Shown: piece by piece, positions 33,911 to 42,960 of the stretch
How positions within the stretch are numbered: position 1 is the first letter of the stretch
How the letters are laid out: each line of letters begins with the position of its first letter
NCBI RefSeq assembly: GCF_900176635.1
Contig: NZ_FXLN01000003.1
Coordinates: forward strand, 558,001 to 622,000
Source of the DNA: Clostridium merdae
Lineage (GTDB): Bacteria; Bacillota; Clostridia; Oscillospirales; Acutalibacteraceae
Reading direction: 5' to 3'
Length of the DNA: 64,000 nt
Translations under genes and position numbers: made by a program
The notes under the pieces: generated by a model
Seen by the model: only the letters and a program-made list of their open reading frames with translations
Told to the model about the DNA's origin: nothing
Databases searched by the model: none

Positions 33911-34996
33911 TCAAAATTTAACTGGGTTCGAGGAGAGATATTTCTTAACCATTAATGCTACTTTAAATACGATGGCATCCTCGAACTCACGCAAATCCAA
34001 CCCGGTAATCTTTTTGATTTTTTCCAAACGATACACGAGCGTATTGCGGTGAACAAATAGTTTACGTGAGGTTTCCGAAACGTTCAGGTTATTTTCAAAG
34101 AAACGCTGAATGGTAAACAGAGTTTCATGGTCGAGCGATTCAATGGAACCGCGCTTGAATACCTCTTTCAGGAACATTTCGCAAAGAGTTGTGGGAAGCT
34201 GATAAATTAGGCGGGCAATACCCAGGTTGTCGTAGCTGACAATGGATTTCTCCGTGTCGAACACCTTGCCAACCTCAAGAGCAACCTGCGCTTCTTTAAA
34301 AGAACGTGCCAAATCTTTAATACCAACCACAATGGTACCAATACCAACCACGCAGTGGGTATAGAACTCACTCGAGAGCGTATCCACAATGGAGCTGGCA
34401 AGCTTATCCAAATCCTTTGGCTCAATGCCGGTACGAATTTCTTTAATCAATGCAATATCGGTTTCATTGATATTGATGATGAAATCCTTGTTTTTATCGG
34501 GGAACAAATTCTGAATCACATCATAAGCAGAAATGTCTGATTTGTTCGAAATCTTAATGAGCATACAAACACGGCTTACGTCCGAGTTAAAATGCAGCTC
34601 ACGGGCTTTGAGGTAAATGTCTCCCGGCAGAATATTATCGAGAATTACATTCTTAATAAAATTGCTGCGGTCGTATTTCTCATCGTAGTATTGCTTTATG
34701 CTGCTCAGCGATATGGAAAGCAGGTTAACATATTTCATCGCTTCGCTGTCGCTGCCCGAAACGAATACAGCGTATTCGGGACGGGGACGGCTGCCAAAAG
34801 ACTTGTAGGTATAGCCTCCTACCACAAAGGGATTGGGCGAAGCAATGGTGTCCGGAGTAATGCTTTCGTTCACTTCACCGATCCGACCCAGCTCGCTGCA
34901 GGCAATAATAACCGAGGTCTCGTCAATGACGCCGATTGTTCTGTCAATCGCGTCGCGCATTTGGTGAATAACTCCCTGAAACAGTCTATTTGACAT
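33911..34996 (-). CDS. CdaR/PucR-type transcriptional regulator
   Basis: This 361-residue protein begins with a CdaR-like sensing domain (RDAIDRTIGVIDETSVIIACS near 14-35). A GGDEF-like middle region (ARSFKEAQVALEVGKVF near 237) follows. The C-terminal helix-turn-helix HTH_30 (NVSETSRKLFVHRNTLVYRLEKIKKITGLDL near residue 305) is diagnostic of this group. Related proteins respond to sugar acids or purines. An AGGGAG site precedes the ATG. The next gene downstream is ftsE, behind a hairpin, so no target is clear. Confidence 0.82.
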   Translation of the reverse strand: MSNRLFQGVIHQMRDAIDRTIGVIDETSVIIACSELGRIGEVNESITPDTIASPNPFVVGGYTYKSFGSRPRPEYAVFVSGSDSEAMKYVNLLSISLSSIKQYYDEKYDRSNFIKNVILDNILPGDIYLKARELHFNSDVSRVCMLIKISNKSDISAYDVIQNLFPDKNKDFIININETDIALIKEIRTGIEPKDLDKLASSIVDTLSSEFYTHCVVGIGTIVVGIKDLARSFKEAQVALEVGKVFDTEKSIVSYDNLGIARLIYQLPTTLCEMFLKEVFKRGSIESLDHETLFTIQRFFENNLNVSETSRKLFVHRNTLVYRLEKIKKITGLDLREFEDAIVFKVALMVKKYLSSNPVKF

Positions 34997-35203
34997 GATG
35001 CTCCCTCACTTTATCAGTTTTCCAGATGAACTGGATAATACAAGTAAAATTAAATTGGTATTGTCCAATATATTTTACACAAATTTTCACTAAATTTCAA
35101 GCTTGGAACCGATTATTTGTTAAAAAACTTTCTGCTAAGGAATTGAATAGCGTTTTAAAGTGAAAAATGGCACGCTTGTATGACAAACGTACCATTTTAT
35201 CAT

Positions 35204-36391
35204 TCATTTTTCCTCACGAATTATACTTTGGTAAGCCTCCGGGTCGGTATCCCCTTCCGTGCTAAACAGCAAAACAGAAGCGTTTTCATCCAGACCCATT
35301 TGCAGCCGCTGTTCCCGCATTTCCGGTGAAAGGCATAAATGCACCAACAATCCTAAACCCACCGCACCGGATTCGCCTGAGATAATTGCTTCATCCCCTT
35401 GAGCAGGATGTGCCAGTGTCCGCATGCCAAGCTCAGTAACCCAGTCTGGGCATGCGGCATAGCAGGACGCCACATCACGCAAAATAGGCCAAGTAAGTGG
35501 GTTTGGCTCTCCACAGTTCAGCCCCGCCATGATAGTTTCGGGATTCCCACCAATCGCTACGGGTGCACCTGCTTTTGCCGATTCAAACACACATGCAACG
35601 GTATCCGGTTCCACAACAACCGCATAGGGAGGATTTTTTATCAATTTTTGCTCCAAATAGGCCAGAACCCCACCTGCCATAGACCCCACACCTGCTTGAA
35701 GAAACACATGAGTAGGAGCTTCGTTCCCGGCAGTCTTCATCTGCTCCAACGTCTCTGCCGCCATGGTAGTATACCCCAAAGCTATATTGCGGGGTATTTT
35801 TGCATACTCTGCAGTACCGGTATCCTGTACCAAGGTTTGGCCATTTTTACTTGCCCAGCTTGCCGCAAGTCGCACCGCATCGTCGTAATTGAGCTCGGTC
35901 ACTTCAACCGGTGTATCATTGATGCTGCGAATCGCCTGCACGCGGCTCTCTTTTGAGCCTTTTGGCATGTACACCCTCGCTTTACAGCCAAACAAAGCGG
36001 ATGCCCACGCCACACTTTTGCCGTGGTTGCCATCCGTTGCAGTAACAAATATGCGCTCACGAGCTTTCTCCTTGGCCTCTGGAGCTGTTAACACAGCGTA
36101 ATCTGGTGCACCAGAAAAACCGGCGTCTTCCCATAAAATCTTAGCAATCGCATAGGAGGCACCCAGCCCTTTAAACGCATTCAGGCCAAACCGCTTGGAT
36201 TCATCTTTAATAAAGATGTTCCCAAGCCCTAGCTTTTGTGCTAAGTGAGGCAATGAAACGAGTGGTGTTTCTTTATACTGAGGTATGGAGCGGTGAAACG
36301 CATGTACAAAAGACAATTCCTCATCCGTAAAATACCTAAAATCTTCATGGTGCACGGGAGCACCTGCCAACAGAGCCACTTCTCGAGCCAT
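35204..36391 (-). CDS. dpaL: Diaminopropionate ammonia-lyase
   Basis: This PLP enzyme splits 2,3-diaminopropionate into pyruvate and ammonia. The 395-residue protein has the PLP lysine in RFGLNAFKGLGASYA (Lys near 73) and the glycine-rich phosphate site VGSMAGGVLAYLEQ near 229. TDGNHGKSVAWAS near 118 is typical of fold II enzymes. SESGAVGLGLL near 340 also fits DpaL. GGGGGAG precedes the ATG. A promoter and a terminator-like hairpin lie in its 150-base leader. Confidence 0.88.
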   Translation of the reverse strand: MAREVALLAGAPVHHEDFRYFTDEELSFVHAFHRSIPQYKETPLVSLPHLAQKLGLGNIFIKDESKRFGLNAFKGLGASYAIAKILWEDAGFSGAPDYAVLTAPEAKEKARERIFVTATDGNHGKSVAWASALFGCKARVYMPKGSKESRVQAIRSINDTPVEVTELNYDDAVRLAASWASKNGQTLVQDTGTAEYAKIPRNIALGYTTMAAETLEQMKTAGNEAPTHVFLQAGVGSMAGGVLAYLEQKLIKNPPYAVVVEPDTVACVFESAKAGAPVAIGGNPETIMAGLNCGEPNPLTWPILRDVASCYAACPDWVTELGMRTLAHPAQGDEAIISGESGAVGLGLLVHLCLSPEMREQRLQMGLDENASVLLFSTEGDTDPEAYQSIIREEK

Positions 36392-36421
36392 AAAAACTCT
36401 CCCCTCAACTCAAATCTTTAC

Positions 36422-36456
36422 AAAAAAAGCCGTGCGTAAAAAACGCATGGCTTTTT
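36422..36456 (-). terminator. Terminator-like hairpin in the dpaL leader
   Basis: AAAAAAAGCC (36422-36431) with TGCGT pairs with ACGCA and GGCTTTTT (to 36456). It lies between the FNT gene and dpaL. A promoter candidate upstream on the same strand would place it inside the dpaL leader, so it may act as an attenuator as well as ending the FNT transcript. Confidence 0.7.
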
Positions 36457-36506
36457 CTTTTTCCATAGAGGTGCTTAAACTCAAACGGAAAAACTATGTT
36501 AAATTG

Positions 36507-36535
36507 AGTATATCAGCTTACTCCCGCAAATGCAA
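36507..36535 (-). promoter_or_regulatory. Candidate promoter of dpaL
   Basis: On the minus strand TTGCAT (plus 36530-36535) and TATACT (plus 36507-36512) have 17-bp spacing, upstream of the hairpin at 36422-36456. Its transcript would reach that hairpin after about 45 nt. Confidence 0.55.
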
Positions 36536-36544
36536 GGGGGGCGC

Positions 36545-37207
36545 TTACTCCGCCTTAGCGGGCTGCTGCTCTTCAATTAAACGGCCACCTAACCGGTGCA
36601 AAGCAGCACAGCCTGCACCGCCAACAATATTGCCAAGTGAAATTACCACCAAGCTCAACAGGCCTTTTCCAAGTGCGCCTGCCATCCAAAAATAAAACAT
36701 ATCGGCAACGCAGTGCTCAAATCCGCAAAGAATAAAGACCATTACGCTAAAGACGATTCCTAAATACTTTGCAACCGGGTGCGGATTCTCACGGTAGCCA
36801 TCCACCGCTACATACATAAGCAGGCCGCAGAAGATGCCAAGGATGAAAAGGCTCAAAAGATTGTCACCCAGCTTAATTTCAGCCAGATGCAATGCTTTTT
36901 CATGCAGCTTTCCGGCCTGGCGTGTAGCAGACATTGCCACGCTCAATAAAAAGGTTCCCAACAGGTTGCCGAGCCAAATTACAAGCAGCCAAAACACTTT
37001 TTTCGGGTCGCGGTACGAAATGTATGCCAGCTTACCGGTAAACAAGTTCCAGCGGAACACGCAAATCGTCATTAATCCAACAGAAAACAGGAAGGAGCCA
37101 ATAACCGGATTTTCTTGCAGCATGTAAATCACACAGCCTATGCCAATGCTGATTCCCGCCAGAATGGCCAGTACGAACGTTCCCGCCCAAGTTCTAATTC
37201 TATCCAT
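36545..37207 (-). CDS. Formate/nitrite transporter family channel
   Basis: This 220-residue protein has six membrane segments. The FNT signs are RWNLFTGKL near residue 57 (Omega-loop Thr) and CGFEHCVADMFYF near residue 160 (central pore His). It is shorter than FocA or NirC (about 260-285 residues), and both ends are trimmed. FNT channels pass small anions such as formate, nitrite, lactate or hydrosulfide; the sequence does not settle which. A candidate promoter lies at 37267-37295. Confidence 0.85.
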   Translation of the reverse strand: MDRIRTWAGTFVLAILAGISIGIGCVIYMLQENPVIGSFLFSVGLMTICVFRWNLFTGKLAYISYRDPKKVFWLLVIWLGNLLGTFLLSVAMSATRQAGKLHEKALHLAEIKLGDNLLSLFILGIFCGLLMYVAVDGYRENPHPVAKYLGIVFSVMVFILCGFEHCVADMFYFWMAGALGKGLLSLVVISLGNIVGGAGCAALHRLGGRLIEEQQPAKAE

Positions 37208-37266
37208 TATAAATCCTCTTTTCCCCAGCGGGCCGCACCCGCAACATTAGTTACTAACACCCGCCT

Positions 37267-37295
37267 ATTTTAGCACAGATGCTTTTTCAATCCAA
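37267..37295 (-). promoter_or_regulatory. Promoter of the FNT channel gene
   Basis: On the minus strand TTGGAT (plus 37290-37295) and TAAAAT (plus 37267-37272) have 17-bp spacing. A GCGGG/CCCGC hairpin lies in the leader. The gap from 37296 to about 37700 is AT-rich and holds no gene or RNA that I can call. Confidence 0.6.
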
Positions 37296-37706
37296 CGTCA
37301 GCGCGTCTTATATTCGTCTACGCTTCTCTGAATAGCAAGAAACGCAAATCTATAGCTTTTCGGCACAAAAGTGCGACTCTTCCCCACTTACTTTCTAATA
37401 TCCCATTCATAGTGTAATTGTGTTGATTTTTTTAAAATTAAAAATAGAAAACATATCCACTTATTTATCATTGATTTTCAAAATAACAGATATAAAAAAC
37501 AAGAAATAACAATGGTGTTTTTGAAAAATATAGCATTTTGAATCTAATTTACAGTCTTTTGTTATAAATTTCCCCAGTTTTTAAGACGATATAAAAGACT
37601 CCACTGCCCGAATTAGCAACAAACCAGTCTCTGCTACTCGTGTAAAACGTAGTTAACACTTACTTTTTTTGCAAAGCCGGTATCTTAAATATAAGATGAT
37701 AAAAAA

Positions 37707-37736
37707 AGAGGTATGCGGTAAACACCGCATACCTCT
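37707..37736 (-). terminator. Terminator of the amino-acid ABC operon
   Basis: AGAGGTATGCGGT (37707-37719) pairs with ACCGCATACCTCT (37724-37736). On the minus strand TTTTTTTATC follows. It lies 13 bases past the binding-protein stop. Confidence 0.9.
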
Positions 37737-37748
37737 CATTACATTCAA

Positions 37749-38633
37749 TTATTTCACTTCTCCGCCTTCGACCACAAGGCTTTCGGGCTTAACGGCATCG
37801 CCGTACACAGGTTTTAAGGTCTCTTCAAAGTCCTTATGGAAGAAATTCTCTTTGCCCAGTTCCTTAATCTCATTGTTGAGCCAATCGAGCAGGTCTTTGT
37901 TACCCTTCTGTACAGCAGGAGCAATGGTATCTACATTGCCAAGGCTTTCGATTCCTACTTTAAAGCCGGGATTCTTGAGTGCCCAAGCCAAAACCTCTGT
38001 ATTATCGGTCGAGAAAGCATCGCCGCGACCATCCAAAAGGGCATTGTAGGTTTCGGTATACTGGTCAAACTTCACCAGGTTAATTTCCGGGTGGTTTGCT
38101 GTAAAATACGTTTCAGCGGTTGTGCCCTTTGCTACAATCAGCTTCTTACCGGCAAGCTGCTTTGCATCGGTAATCAGGTTCTTCTCGGGGCTTACAACAC
38201 CCAGAGAGACTTTCATGTAGGGCAGTGCAAAATCAACAGTTTCGGCACGCTCTTTTGTTACGGTAAAGTTTGCTAGCACAATGTCAACCTTACCGGTTTT
38301 TGCATATTCCACGCGGCTGGCAGGCTCTAACGACACATACTCCGGCTTTACACCTAAGTCCTTTGCAATTCGTTCCGCAAAGTAAACATCGTAGCCTTGG
38401 TATTTGCCGTTGGCATCTACGTAGCCAAAGGGGTTTTTGTCGCTGAATACGCCAATAATGACCTTACCGCTTTTCTTAATCTCTTCTACGGAGCGAGCCG
38501 TGCCGGTACCCTGTGCAGGAGTAGATGCCTCTGCGCCGGAGGACGCCGCTTTATTGGAGGAGCAGCCCGCGAGCACCCCAACGGACAATGTAAGAGCAAG
38601 AGCAAAAGATAATGCTTTCCATCTGTTTTTCAT
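37749..38633 (-). CDS. Polar amino-acid ABC transporter binding lipoprotein
   Basis: The start at 38633 follows AGAGGGAA. The 294-residue protein has a lipoprotein signal ending LAGC near residue 23, then an Ala/Ser-rich linker. The SBP family 3 fold follows: KVIIGVFSDKNPFGYVDANGKYQGYDV, then RVEYAKTGKVDIVLANFTVTKER. These residues bind the alpha-amino and carboxyl groups of an amino acid, in the manner of cystine or glutamate/aspartate binders such as CjaA. The exact ligand is not clear. It is the last gene of a four-gene transporter operon, followed by a terminator. Confidence 0.87.
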   Translation of the reverse strand: MKNRWKALSFALALTLSVGVLAGCSSNKAASSGAEASTPAQGTGTARSVEEIKKSGKVIIGVFSDKNPFGYVDANGKYQGYDVYFAERIAKDLGVKPEYVSLEPASRVEYAKTGKVDIVLANFTVTKERAETVDFALPYMKVSLGVVSPEKNLITDAKQLAGKKLIVAKGTTAETYFTANHPEINLVKFDQYTETYNALLDGRGDAFSTDNTEVLAWALKNPGFKVGIESLGNVDTIAPAVQKGNKDLLDWLNNEIKELGKENFFHKDFEETLKPVYGDAVKPESLVVEGGEVK

Positions 38634-38674
38634 CAATAATTCCCTCTTTCTAAGCTAATTTACTTTTTGCTAAG

Positions 38675-39424
38675 TCATTTTTCGAACGTAAAAATATTTA
38701 AAAATCTTTGTAGTCGTTCTGTTTCCGGTTTTGTAAAGAATTCTTCCGGTTCACCAGATTCCACAATTTCACCGCGATCCATAAAAACCACTCGGTCCGC
38801 TATCGCTCTGGCAAACTGCATTTCGTGTGTTACAATCACCATGGTCATCCCACCCTTGGCAAGCTCGAGCATAACGTCGAGAACCTCGCGTACCATTTCA
38901 GGGTCAAGTGCTGCCGTTACTTCATCAAACAGCATAATTTCCGGCTGCATCATCAGTGCGCGCACAATCGCAACCCTCTGCTTTTGGCCACCCGAGAGCT
39001 GGCGGGGAAAGGAGCTCTTCTTTTCCAGAAGTCCCACACGCTCCAGCATGCTTTCCGCCATTTTTTCGGCTTCCTCCCGCTTGCGCCCCTGCACCTTAAG
39101 GGGGCCAAGGAGTACGTTTTCCATTACCGTCATGTGGGGAAACAGCTCATAGCTTTGAAACACCATTCCAATTTTCTGGCGAATCTGGCTCCAATCGGCG
39201 GAACCATCCGTCAGTACCTGCCCGCTGAGCACAATTTCTCCGGACTGGATGGGCTCCAGCCCGTTGATACATCGCAGCAAGGTGCTTTTCCCGCAGCCGG
39301 AGGGGCCAATCACCACAACTACCTCACCACGGTTTACGGTAAGAGAAACATCCCGCAATACATCTGCAGAGCCATAATCTTTTTTCAGCTGGCGTATTTC
39401 CAGCAGAGTTTCTGTTTTACCCAT
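38675..39424 (-). CDS. Polar amino-acid ABC transporter ATPase
   Basis: This 249-residue ATPase has Walker A GPSGCGKST near residue 38, signature LSGGQKQRVAI, Walker B IMLFDEVTAALDP and H-loop THEM. GMVFQSYELFPHMTVMENV is typical of the GlnQ/HisP group. It works with the two permeases and binding protein of the same operon. A GGAGTAG site precedes the ATG. Confidence 0.92.
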   Translation of the reverse strand: MGKTETLLEIRQLKKDYGSADVLRDVSLTVNRGEVVVVIGPSGCGKSTLLRCINGLEPIQSGEIVLSGQVLTDGSADWSQIRQKIGMVFQSYELFPHMTVMENVLLGPLKVQGRKREEAEKMAESMLERVGLLEKKSSFPRQLSGGQKQRVAIVRALMMQPEIMLFDEVTAALDPEMVREVLDVMLELAKGGMTMVIVTHEMQFARAIADRVVFMDRGEIVESGEPEEFFTKPETERLQRFLNIFTFEK

Positions 39425-39516
39425 CTATGTTCTACTCCTTCCAGAGCCTTATTTATTCAAAACATTCAAGTGCTTCTTTCTCTGTCCCGTCACAAAAAAG
39501 CGGGACTATGAAAGAA

Positions 39517-40194
39517 TTATTCCTGCCACTTTTTCTCTAGTCTTCCCGCCAAACGAGAGATGGGGAAGCAAACAATAAAATAGAGGAAGAAAATCGCGCC
39601 GTAAATCCACAAAGCTGCGCTGGGCGCCGTGTAACGGTTTGCCTCAATAATCTGCTGGCCAACCTTGAGCACCTCTACCACACCAATCAATACGATGAGA
39701 GAGGTCGTTTTCACCATACGCGTTGCCAAATTGATGGCAAGTGGTAATAACCGGCGGAACGTTTGCGGAATAATGATATAGCGGTAAATCTGCACACCGG
39801 TCAGGCCGATCGCCCGCCCGCTTTCGTATTGATGCTTTGGTATAGAGATGAGCGCACCACGCACCAAATCTCCCATTTCGGCAGTGCCCCAAAATACAAA
39901 TACAATAATAGCAGATATTTCACCCGAAAGATGAATTCCAAAGGTTTTGGCAACGCCAAAGTACACGAGGAACAACAGCACCAACTGCGGCATAATTCGA
40001 ACCGTTTCCAAATAAATGCGAGAAAGTGCTTTTGTTATCGGGTTTTTGAGCGTCATCACCATGCCGAGTAAAACGCCCAACACCATCGAAATGGCAACGG
40101 AGAGCATTGCAATGCGCACTGTGACCCAAAGGCCCTCCAGTAGGCGCACCATATTGCGCCCGTCTAGCAGTATACTAATTCCCAAATCCGGCAT
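39517..40194 (-). CDS. Polar amino-acid ABC transporter permease
   Basis: This 225-residue permease has about five membrane segments and the HisM-type loop motif ESGRAIGLTGVQIYRYIIIPQTFRR near residue 133. It overlaps the other permease by 20 bp. The two are probably a heterodimer. Confidence 0.9.
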   Translation of the reverse strand: MPDLGISILLDGRNMVRLLEGLWVTVRIAMLSVAISMVLGVLLGMVMTLKNPITKALSRIYLETVRIMPQLVLLFLVYFGVAKTFGIHLSGEISAIIVFVFWGTAEMGDLVRGALISIPKHQYESGRAIGLTGVQIYRYIIIPQTFRRLLPLAINLATRMVKTTSLIVLIGVVEVLKVGQQIIEANRYTAPSAALWIYGAIFFLYFIVCFPISRLAGRLEKKWQE

Positions 40195-40834
40195 AGCGCA
40201 GCCTCCTTTCCAAAAGCGAAGAGGCTATCGAAATCGGCAGCAGGATAATGAGATACGAGGTTACCAGCAAGAACAGTGCTTCATCCGTTTTATAGTATAG
40301 GCCGATTAAATCCTTCGCAACGTACATTAGGTCTGCCAGAGCCACCACGCTGAATACCGATGTCTCCTTAATTAAAAAGATAACGTTGGCACACAATGCT
40401 GGCACGGAAACAGAAAGTGCCTGCGGCAAAACTACATAGCGAATAATTTGTGAATGTCGCAGCCCAATGCTGAGCCCTGCCTCGAGCTGACTCTTTTCCA
40501 CTGATTCAAGCCCACTGCGGAATGCTTCTGCCATATAGCTGCCACCCAAAAAAGCCAGGCCTAGAACGGCACAGCTCTCAGAACTGATGACAACACCAAG
40601 CTTCGGCAGCCCAAAATACAGAAAAAACAGTTGAACCAACAGCGGCGTATTGCGAGAAAGCTCAATATACACGCCCACAATTCGGCGCATTACGGGTACT
40701 TTATAGTATTGAATCAGGCTGCAAAACAGCCCGACAAAAAATGAAAACAAAACGCCCCACAGCGCAATTCGCAGTGTAAGCAGTGCCGCCGTTTGGTACA
40801 TTGGCACGTTTTGTTGTATAAATTCAAAATCCAA
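40175..40834 (-). CDS. Polar amino-acid ABC transporter permease
   Basis: This 219-residue permease has about five membrane segments and the EAA-like loop LEAGLSIGLRHSQIIRYVVLPQAL near residue 140. ELSRNTPLLVQLFFLYFGLP near residue 57 is typical of HisMQ permeases. It is the first gene of the operon. The ATG is preceded by AGGAAGGAACTGG. Confidence 0.9.
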   Translation of the reverse strand: MDFEFIQQNVPMYQTAALLTLRIALWGVLFSFFVGLFCSLIQYYKVPVMRRIVGVYIELSRNTPLLVQLFFLYFGLPKLGVVISSESCAVLGLAFLGGSYMAEAFRSGLESVEKSQLEAGLSIGLRHSQIIRYVVLPQALSVSVPALCANVIFLIKETSVFSVVALADLMYVAKDLIGLYYKTDEALFLLVTSYLIILLPISIASSLLERRLRYAGFGN

Positions 40835-40935
40835 AATCCAGTTCCTTCCTCATATGTGATCTCAGATAGATAAATCATTATTATAAAATACTTTTTCTAT
40901 GATACGGCGTTCGCAAAAAAGAGTTCCACCTATAT

Positions 40936-40994
40936 CGTAGTAATCATATATGAATTTGTGTTTACATATTACTACATCTGTTCCACCGTGTCAA
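40936..40994 (-). promoter_or_regulatory. Promoter and leader hairpin of the amino-acid ABC operon
   Basis: On the minus strand TTGACA (plus 40989-40994) and TAATAT (plus 40966-40971) have 17-bp spacing. GTAGTAAT (40937-40944) pairs with ATTACTAC (40968-40975) in a stem that covers the -10 and start. Two direct GGTGGAAC copies flank it on the minus strand. It could be an operator. Confidence 0.6.
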
Positions 40995-41030
40995 CTATCT
41001 GATTTATATTTTTGAAAAGCTGCAAAAATC

Positions 41031-41079
41031 GCACGAAAGTTGCCCAAATTCGGGAGCGGCAAGTGCTTTTCTTTCGTGC
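41031..41079 (-). terminator. Terminator of the GNAT gene
   Basis: GCACGAAAG (41031-41039) pairs with CTTTCGTGC (41071-41079), with a smaller pairing inside, and GATTTTTGC follows on the minus strand. Confidence 0.7.
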
Positions 41080-41100
41080 AGCAATACAGTTTTAATCTAT

Positions 41101-41565
41101 TTACAGCTCAAACACCATTGGGGTATAGTGAGACTCCACCTTTTGGAAGCCAAGGTATTCGTATAATTTTTCCCCTTGCTTGGTCGCGTCTAGCTCTACA
41201 TGGCATAAGCCTCTCTTGCGAGCATCCTCCAACGCCATATTCACAAGCTTTGCGCCCAAACCCAGCTTACGGTACTCAGGGCGAACGTAAACGTTCATCA
41301 GAGTGCCTACCTTTCCATTTAAAAACGCCGGGCTTGCCGGTTTATCCGTCATCAGCATGAATACGGTACCCGCCAGGCGACCGTTTTCTTCCGCAACATA
41401 AGCAGCCAGAGTATCCCCCAAAATTCGCTGAAAACAGCTGGGTAGCTGTTCTCGAATTGCCGCTTCCTGTTCTTTTGTCAGAGTTCCCCAATCCGCTTTG
41501 AGGTATTCCACGCGCATCTCGGTTAGTTCTGCGCAATCGGCGTATTCACCGTTTCGGAATCTCAT
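41101..41565 (-). CDS. GNAT family N-acetyltransferase
   Basis: The start at 41565 follows AGAGGAAAGGGG. The 154-residue protein has the GNAT core: beta-strand VAEENGRLAGTVFM, acetyl-CoA loop RPEYRKLGLGAKLV near residue 99 and LYEYLGFQK near residue 140. The substrate is unknown; it may be a ribosomal peptide, an antibiotic or a metabolite. It is a single-gene unit with its own terminator. Confidence 0.82.
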   Translation of the reverse strand: MRFRNGEYADCAELTEMRVEYLKADWGTLTKEQEAAIREQLPSCFQRILGDTLAAYVAEENGRLAGTVFMLMTDKPASPAFLNGKVGTLMNVYVRPEYRKLGLGAKLVNMALEDARKRGLCHVELDATKQGEKLYEYLGFQKVESHYTPMVFEL

Positions 41566-41858
41566 TTTGTATTCCCCTTTCCTCTTCTGCATCCGCAATA
41601 AAAGTGGTACGATTGTGCACTGTTTCTTTTACCGTTTCTGGCTTTATCCCATTCATAAAGACCAGTATATCATAGAATCTGGTTGAAAAAAAGTTTTTAA
41701 GAAAAGTACATTTCTATAAATGGAATCGTTCTCCTGCATCGCTCTGTTAGCAAGGCTTTCTTCCGATTATAATCGCAATTTACTTATTCCATTCAATCTC
41801 TTTTGCTCTTCCAAATGGCTTTAAAGAGTATAACCTATACGTATAAATATGACAAAAA

Positions 41859-41887
41859 AAGAAGCCCCTGAACAACAGGCGCTTCTT
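41859..41887 (-). terminator. Terminator of the anti-sigma gene
   Basis: AAGAAGCCCCTG (41859-41870) pairs with CAGGCGCTTCTT (41876-41887) with one mismatch, then TTTTTGTC on the minus strand. Confidence 0.85.
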
Positions 41888-41904
41888 TTGGTTTATTGTA
41901 TTAC

Positions 41905-42960
41905 TTATTTATCCGAATGCTTTACTTCATATTCCACGCCGCCAACTACCACTTTCTCAATGGTGGCAGGGTTTATTATACGGGAGAATTGTCCGCTAAG
42001 CACAAGCTCCCCATTGGGATTGCGCTCCCCTTGGAATTTACCTACGAGAGGCATATCTTTGGGGTCATCGGTCAAAACCGCTCCGCCACCGCCGCCAACG
42101 GTACGGTCACTGGCGGCAAAGCTCATCTCGATTTCTTCCGTTTTCCCGTTTGAGAGCTTTAGCAACATACTAGTTGGGGGTAAGCCACCCTGCGGATTCT
42201 TCTCATGACAAATGAGCAGTAGACCCATAGGCGATATTTGCAGCTGTTTGAGCTCTGTATTCTGCACCTGCATGTTTTCCGGGAAATAAACAACGGCATT
42301 CCCAAGCTGATTTTCCAAAGAGACGGAAAGTGAAATGGGGGCTACCTGTCTATTTAAGGAAAGTGAGACGTCGGCAGCCGTAAAGTGCTGCTTGCTTACA
42401 AGGTCTAAGGCATAGTAGGTCTTACCCGGTACGGTAAATTCCTCCAGAACATGCCAGCCGTTGGAGCGAATGCCGGTATTTGAGGTTACGGTAAATAAGT
42501 CTTTGTCATCTGGTTGATTGCCAGTTACAGAAACAACCATATTCGTGACAAAGCCATCGGTTACCATAGCTTCCACCGCCATACTGCGCCCGTTGTCGGT
42601 GGCCTTTATTCGCGGCGTCACAATTTCATTTTGAACGGAGGTGGCACTGCTGCCAAAAATGCCTTTCATATAATCCAGCCCGCCCAATGCAACCGTGGCA
42701 AACACAGTAACGCTTAACAGGCTTGCAATTACAGCAGCAAGCACGAATCGACTCGAAACTTTTTTCACGCTTTTCTCCTCTTTTCCATACAAGTGTTCCT
42801 TGCGCTTTTGAAGCGCAAGAGATTTGATGCGGTCATAGGAGGGGGAAACAGAAGAATCGCCCTGTGGCTCTACCGGCAATATCATGTCTTCGGGTATCTG
42901 TGAAGCCATATTCGAGATTATCCAGAACTCTTCTCTCTCGTCCTTTCTATTCACAGTCAT
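41905..42960 (-). CDS. Membrane-anchored anti-sigma factor (DUF4179-like)
   Basis: This 351-residue protein has a cytoplasmic N-terminus of about 70 residues, one membrane helix (about 73-95, SRFVLAAVIASLLSVTVFATVA) and a beta-rich extracellular part. That layout, with the start overlapping the upstream ECF sigma gene by 14 bp, is that of a sigma/anti-sigma pair. The N-terminus likely binds the sigma factor. Assignment to DUF4179 is from layout, not from alignment. Confidence 0.72.
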   Translation of the reverse strand: MTVNRKDEREEFWIISNMASQIPEDMILPVEPQGDSSVSPSYDRIKSLALQKRKEHLYGKEEKSVKKVSSRFVLAAVIASLLSVTVFATVALGGLDYMKGIFGSSATSVQNEIVTPRIKATDNGRSMAVEAMVTDGFVTNMVVSVTGNQPDDKDLFTVTSNTGIRSNGWHVLEEFTVPGKTYYALDLVSKQHFTAADVSLSLNRQVAPISLSVSLENQLGNAVVYFPENMQVQNTELKQLQISPMGLLLICHEKNPQGGLPPTSMLLKLSNGKTEEIEMSFAASDRTVGGGGGAVLTDDPKDMPLVGKFQGERNPNGELVLSGQFSRIINPATIEKVVVGGVEYEVKHSDK

